From Brevundimonas huaxiensis (GTDB taxonomy: Bacteria > Pseudomonadota > Alphaproteobacteria > Caulobacterales > Caulobacteraceae), in the NCBI RefSeq assembly GCF_014218725.1, contig NZ_JABBJE010000004.1, forward strand, positions 289,029 to 353,028: a stretch of 64,000 nucleotides of DNA. Reading direction: 5' to 3'. The notes below the pieces were generated by a model. The model saw nothing but the letters and a program-made list of their open reading frames with translations. It did no database searches and had not been told where the DNA came from. Each line of letters begins with the position of its first letter. The first letter of the stretch is position 1. The translations under genes were made by a program, and so were the position numbers. Below are positions 62,215-64,000 of this stretch, piece after piece.

Positions 62215-63092
62215 CGCGTCGGCGCCGGCGCAGCGCCGGAATAATCATAGAAGCCGCGTCCGCTCTTCCTGCCCAGCCAGCCGGCCTCGACATATTTCAC
62301 CAGCAGGGGGCAGGGGCGATATTTGCTGTCGGCCAGGCCGTCATACAGCACGTTCATGATGGCCAGGACGACGTCCAGACCCATGAAATCGGCCAGTTCC
62401 AGCGGGCCCATCGGATGATTAGCGCCCAAACGCAGCGCCTTGTCGATCGAGGCGACGTTGCCGACGCCTTCGTACAGGGCGAAGATGGCCTCGTTCATCA
62501 TCGGCACCAGAATGCGGTTGACGATGAAGGCGGGAAAATCCTCGGCGTCCGTGGTCGTCTTGCCAAGGCTCTCGGCGAAGGCGACGGCGGCGGAATGGGT
62601 TTCGGCCGAGGTGGCGATGCCGCGGATGATCTCCACCAGCTTCATCACCGGCGCCGGCTTCATGAAGTGCAGGCCGACGAACCGGTCCGGCCGGTCCGTC
62701 GAGGACGCCAGGCGGGTGATCGAGATCGAAGAGGTGTTGGACGCCAGCAGGGTCTGCGGCCCCAGGTGCGGCACGACCTGCGCATAGATGGCCTTCTTGA
62801 CGGCCTCGTCTTCCAGCGCCGCTTCGATGACCAGATCGGCGCCGGCGACGGCCTCGGCCATTCCGTCGCTTGTCGTGATGCGGGTCAGGGCCGCATCGGC
62901 GGCGGCCTGATCGACCAGGCCGCGTCCGACGTGACGCGCCAGGCTGGCCGCGATCTCGCCCTGCGCCAGCGGCAGCCGGTCGGCGACGACGTCATAAAGG
63001 CGAACCGAATAGCCCCCGAGCGCGACCGCCTGCGCGATGCCTGCGCCCATCTGTCCGGCGCCCAGAACGGCGACTGTGGTGATCGAGGTCAT
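62211..63092 (-). CDS. 3-hydroxybutyryl-CoA dehydrogenase
   Basis: An NAD(P)-dependent enzyme of 293 residues with a Rossmann site VAVLGAGQMGAGIAQAVAL. The catalytic region has GLHFMKPAPVMKLVEII (His-Glu pair), the SNTSSISIT loop, DAEDFPAFIVNRILVPMMNEA, and LGANHPMGPLELADFMGLD. It is the stand-alone short form (PaaH/Hbd), used in butyrate, phenylacetate or polyhydroxybutyrate metabolism. No other beta-oxidation gene is near. Confidence 0.93.
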   Translation of the reverse strand: MTSITTVAVLGAGQMGAGIAQAVALGGYSVRLYDVVADRLPLAQGEIAASLARHVGRGLVDQAAADAALTRITTSDGMAEAVAGADLVIEAALEDEAVKKAIYAQVVPHLGPQTLLASNTSSISITRLASSTDRPDRFVGLHFMKPAPVMKLVEIIRGIATSAETHSAAVAFAESLGKTTTDAEDFPAFIVNRILVPMMNEAIFALYEGVGNVASIDKALRLGANHPMGPLELADFMGLDVVLAIMNVLYDGLADSKYRPCPLLVKYVEAGWLGRKSGRGFYDYSGAAPAPTR

Positions 63093-63196
63093 GAACCGTG
63101 GTCGAAAGTGGTCGGGCGGGCACCTTTAGAAAGGAAGGCGCGCGGCGCAAGAGCGGATCAACCCTCTCGCATCAGATTTCCGTCCGCCGTGTCGCC

Positions 63197-63502
63197 TCAG
63201 CCGAGCAGCTGGATCAGGGCCGGCGCCGCCGTGCGGTTGAACAGCACGCTGATGAACTGCAGCAGCAGGATCACCACGATGGGCGAGATGTCGATGCCGC
63301 CCAGGTTCGGAATGATGCGGCGGAACGGCTCCAGCAGGGGCGCGGTGACCCGGTCCAGGAAGGTCCCGACCGAATAGACGAAGCGGTTGCGATAGTTGAC
63401 GACGTCGAACGCCACCAACCAGCTCAGAATGGCCTGGGCGATGATGAACCAGATCATCAGACTGATGATGGTGTTGATCAACCAGACGAGCGCATAGCCC
63501 AT
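63197..63502 (-). CDS. YggT-family membrane protein
   Basis: A 101-residue protein with two hydrophobic regions (about residues 5-35 and 70-95) and the YggT hallmark [32 protein letters not shown] in outline between them. Members are linked to osmotic tolerance and cell-division membrane organisation in other bacteria. The gene is monocistronic, about 160 bases from the tRNA-Ala. Confidence 0.9.
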   Translation of the reverse strand: MGYALVWLINTIISLMIWFIIAQAILSWLVAFDVVNYRNRFVYSVGTFLDRVTAPLLEPFRRIIPNLGGIDISPIVVILLLQFISVLFNRTAAPALIQLLG

Positions 63503-63665
63503 GAACGGTAACTCCTGCTTGGATCGGCGCTTCTAGCCTGTTCGCCCCTGCTCCGACAACGGCCGTATCCGACGTGCGCGCTTTGCGCGCACAAGCCCGT
63601 TGACACCACGCCCGCCCGCCTTCTATGTCCGCCACGCCTGTGAAACCCGATCCCACGCTGGAAAC

Positions 63666-63741
<76 letters not shown>

Positions 63742-63904
63742 ATCCCTGTTATTTCAAGGGGTTGGCCGGAAACAGGCGATAATTCTGACACCACGCTGCT
63801 ACACACGGCTCCCAAGAGACCGTCGAAAAAGCGTTCTACTACAGTCAGTTCACCGTCCCGAGACTGTAGCACCACCTCGTCACACAAACCGTCCAAACGG
63901 CCCC
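63742..63904. other. Non-coding stretch between tRNA-Ala and the transposase remnant
   Basis: About 160 bases of lower GC than the rest, with no ribosome-binding site or protein-like frame. The short repeat-like words CAGTC...GACTG and several CAC/CACAC steps are all that stand out. It may be the joint of an insertion. Confidence 0.4.
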
Positions 63905-64000
63905 TTCACCCGCGAGTGCCTGGCGGCGATCCCCGACACCTCGATCTCGGGACGCCGCGTCGCGCGAGAGCTGACAGCGCTGATCGCTCGGCGGGGCCGT
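63905..64000 (+). pseudogene. IS3-type transposase (DDE) fragment, 5'-truncated and cut by the window edge
   Basis: The frame through 63905-64000 encodes [20 protein letters not shown] and RELTALIARRGR, which is the core-domain stretch between the first and second catalytic Asp of IS3-family OrfB transposases. Upstream in the same frame the sequence is open but not transposase-like (no VDF..D segment with the first Asp), so the 5' part seems lost at about 63900. The element continues beyond the window, so its length is unknown. Confidence 0.7.

Overview
The window is high-GC alphaproteobacterial chromosome. It most likely comes from a Caulobacterales bacterium of the Brevundimonas/Caulobacter type. 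The reasons are the gene content (fabA-fabB, argH-lptM-lysA, def-fmt-truA, cobT, hslV, a CorA transporter, many M3/M13 metallopeptidases and secreted alanine-rich proteins), frequent GTG/TTG starts, a CtrA-type TTAA-N7-TTAA box and a GGAAC-N16-CGTT general-stress promoter. No rRNA operon, CRISPR array or complete prophage is visible. Starts were chosen by eye from ribosome-binding sites and family lengths, so positions may be off by a base or a codon in places.

Layout. 1-3.1 kb: a CAT-anticodon tRNA, then lineage-specific secreted or membrane proteins of lower GC. 3.1-9.7 kb: lipoprotein, TlpA-like thioredoxin, argH-lptM-lysA, a NicO-like membrane protein and a His-rich zinc CDF exporter with two palindromic operator candidates, then murI. 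9.8-17.7 kb: M3 peptidase, corA, ppc, divergent polysaccharide deacetylase, rppH. 17.7-21.3 kb: Hsp20 with a heat-shock promoter and a possible RNA thermometer, then two tandem exported methyltransferase-like proteins and an alpha/beta hydrolase. 21.3-30.5 kb: hisN-type phosphatase, regulators, an MprF-like protein, hemW-rdgB, a micro-protein, DUF2975 + XRE + Smr, TetR. 30.6-38.1 kb: Kef-type antiporter, M13 peptidase, a candidate small RNA, hisS, an EcfG-type promoter driving a 68-aa protein and a ClpP-like protease, and hslV. 38.2-48.8 kb: BLUF protein, MoeB/ThiF, DUF6880, hydroxyacid dehydrogenase, SH3 protein, fabA-fabB, asd, and def-fmt-truA interrupted by a low-GC small gene. 48.8-53.3 kb: YciA-like thioesterase and a four-gene capsule-type operon (kdsD, GT4, Wza-like exporter, unknown). 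53.4-57.5 kb: otsB-GH15-otsA. 57.5-63.5 kb: phytase-like lipoprotein, cobT, DUF418 protein, 3-hydroxyacyl-CoA dehydrogenase, YggT. 63.6 kb to the end: tRNA-Ala(CGC), then a 5'-truncated IS3-type transposase running off the edge.

The most notable leads are the general-stress promoter in front of the ClpP-like gene pair, a structured minus-strand RNA candidate downstream of hisS, the low-GC small gene inserted in def-fmt-truA, the metal-regulator-like palindromes around the transporter pair, the RpoH promoter plus ROSE-like hairpin upstream of hsp20, and the two exported methyltransferase paralogues.
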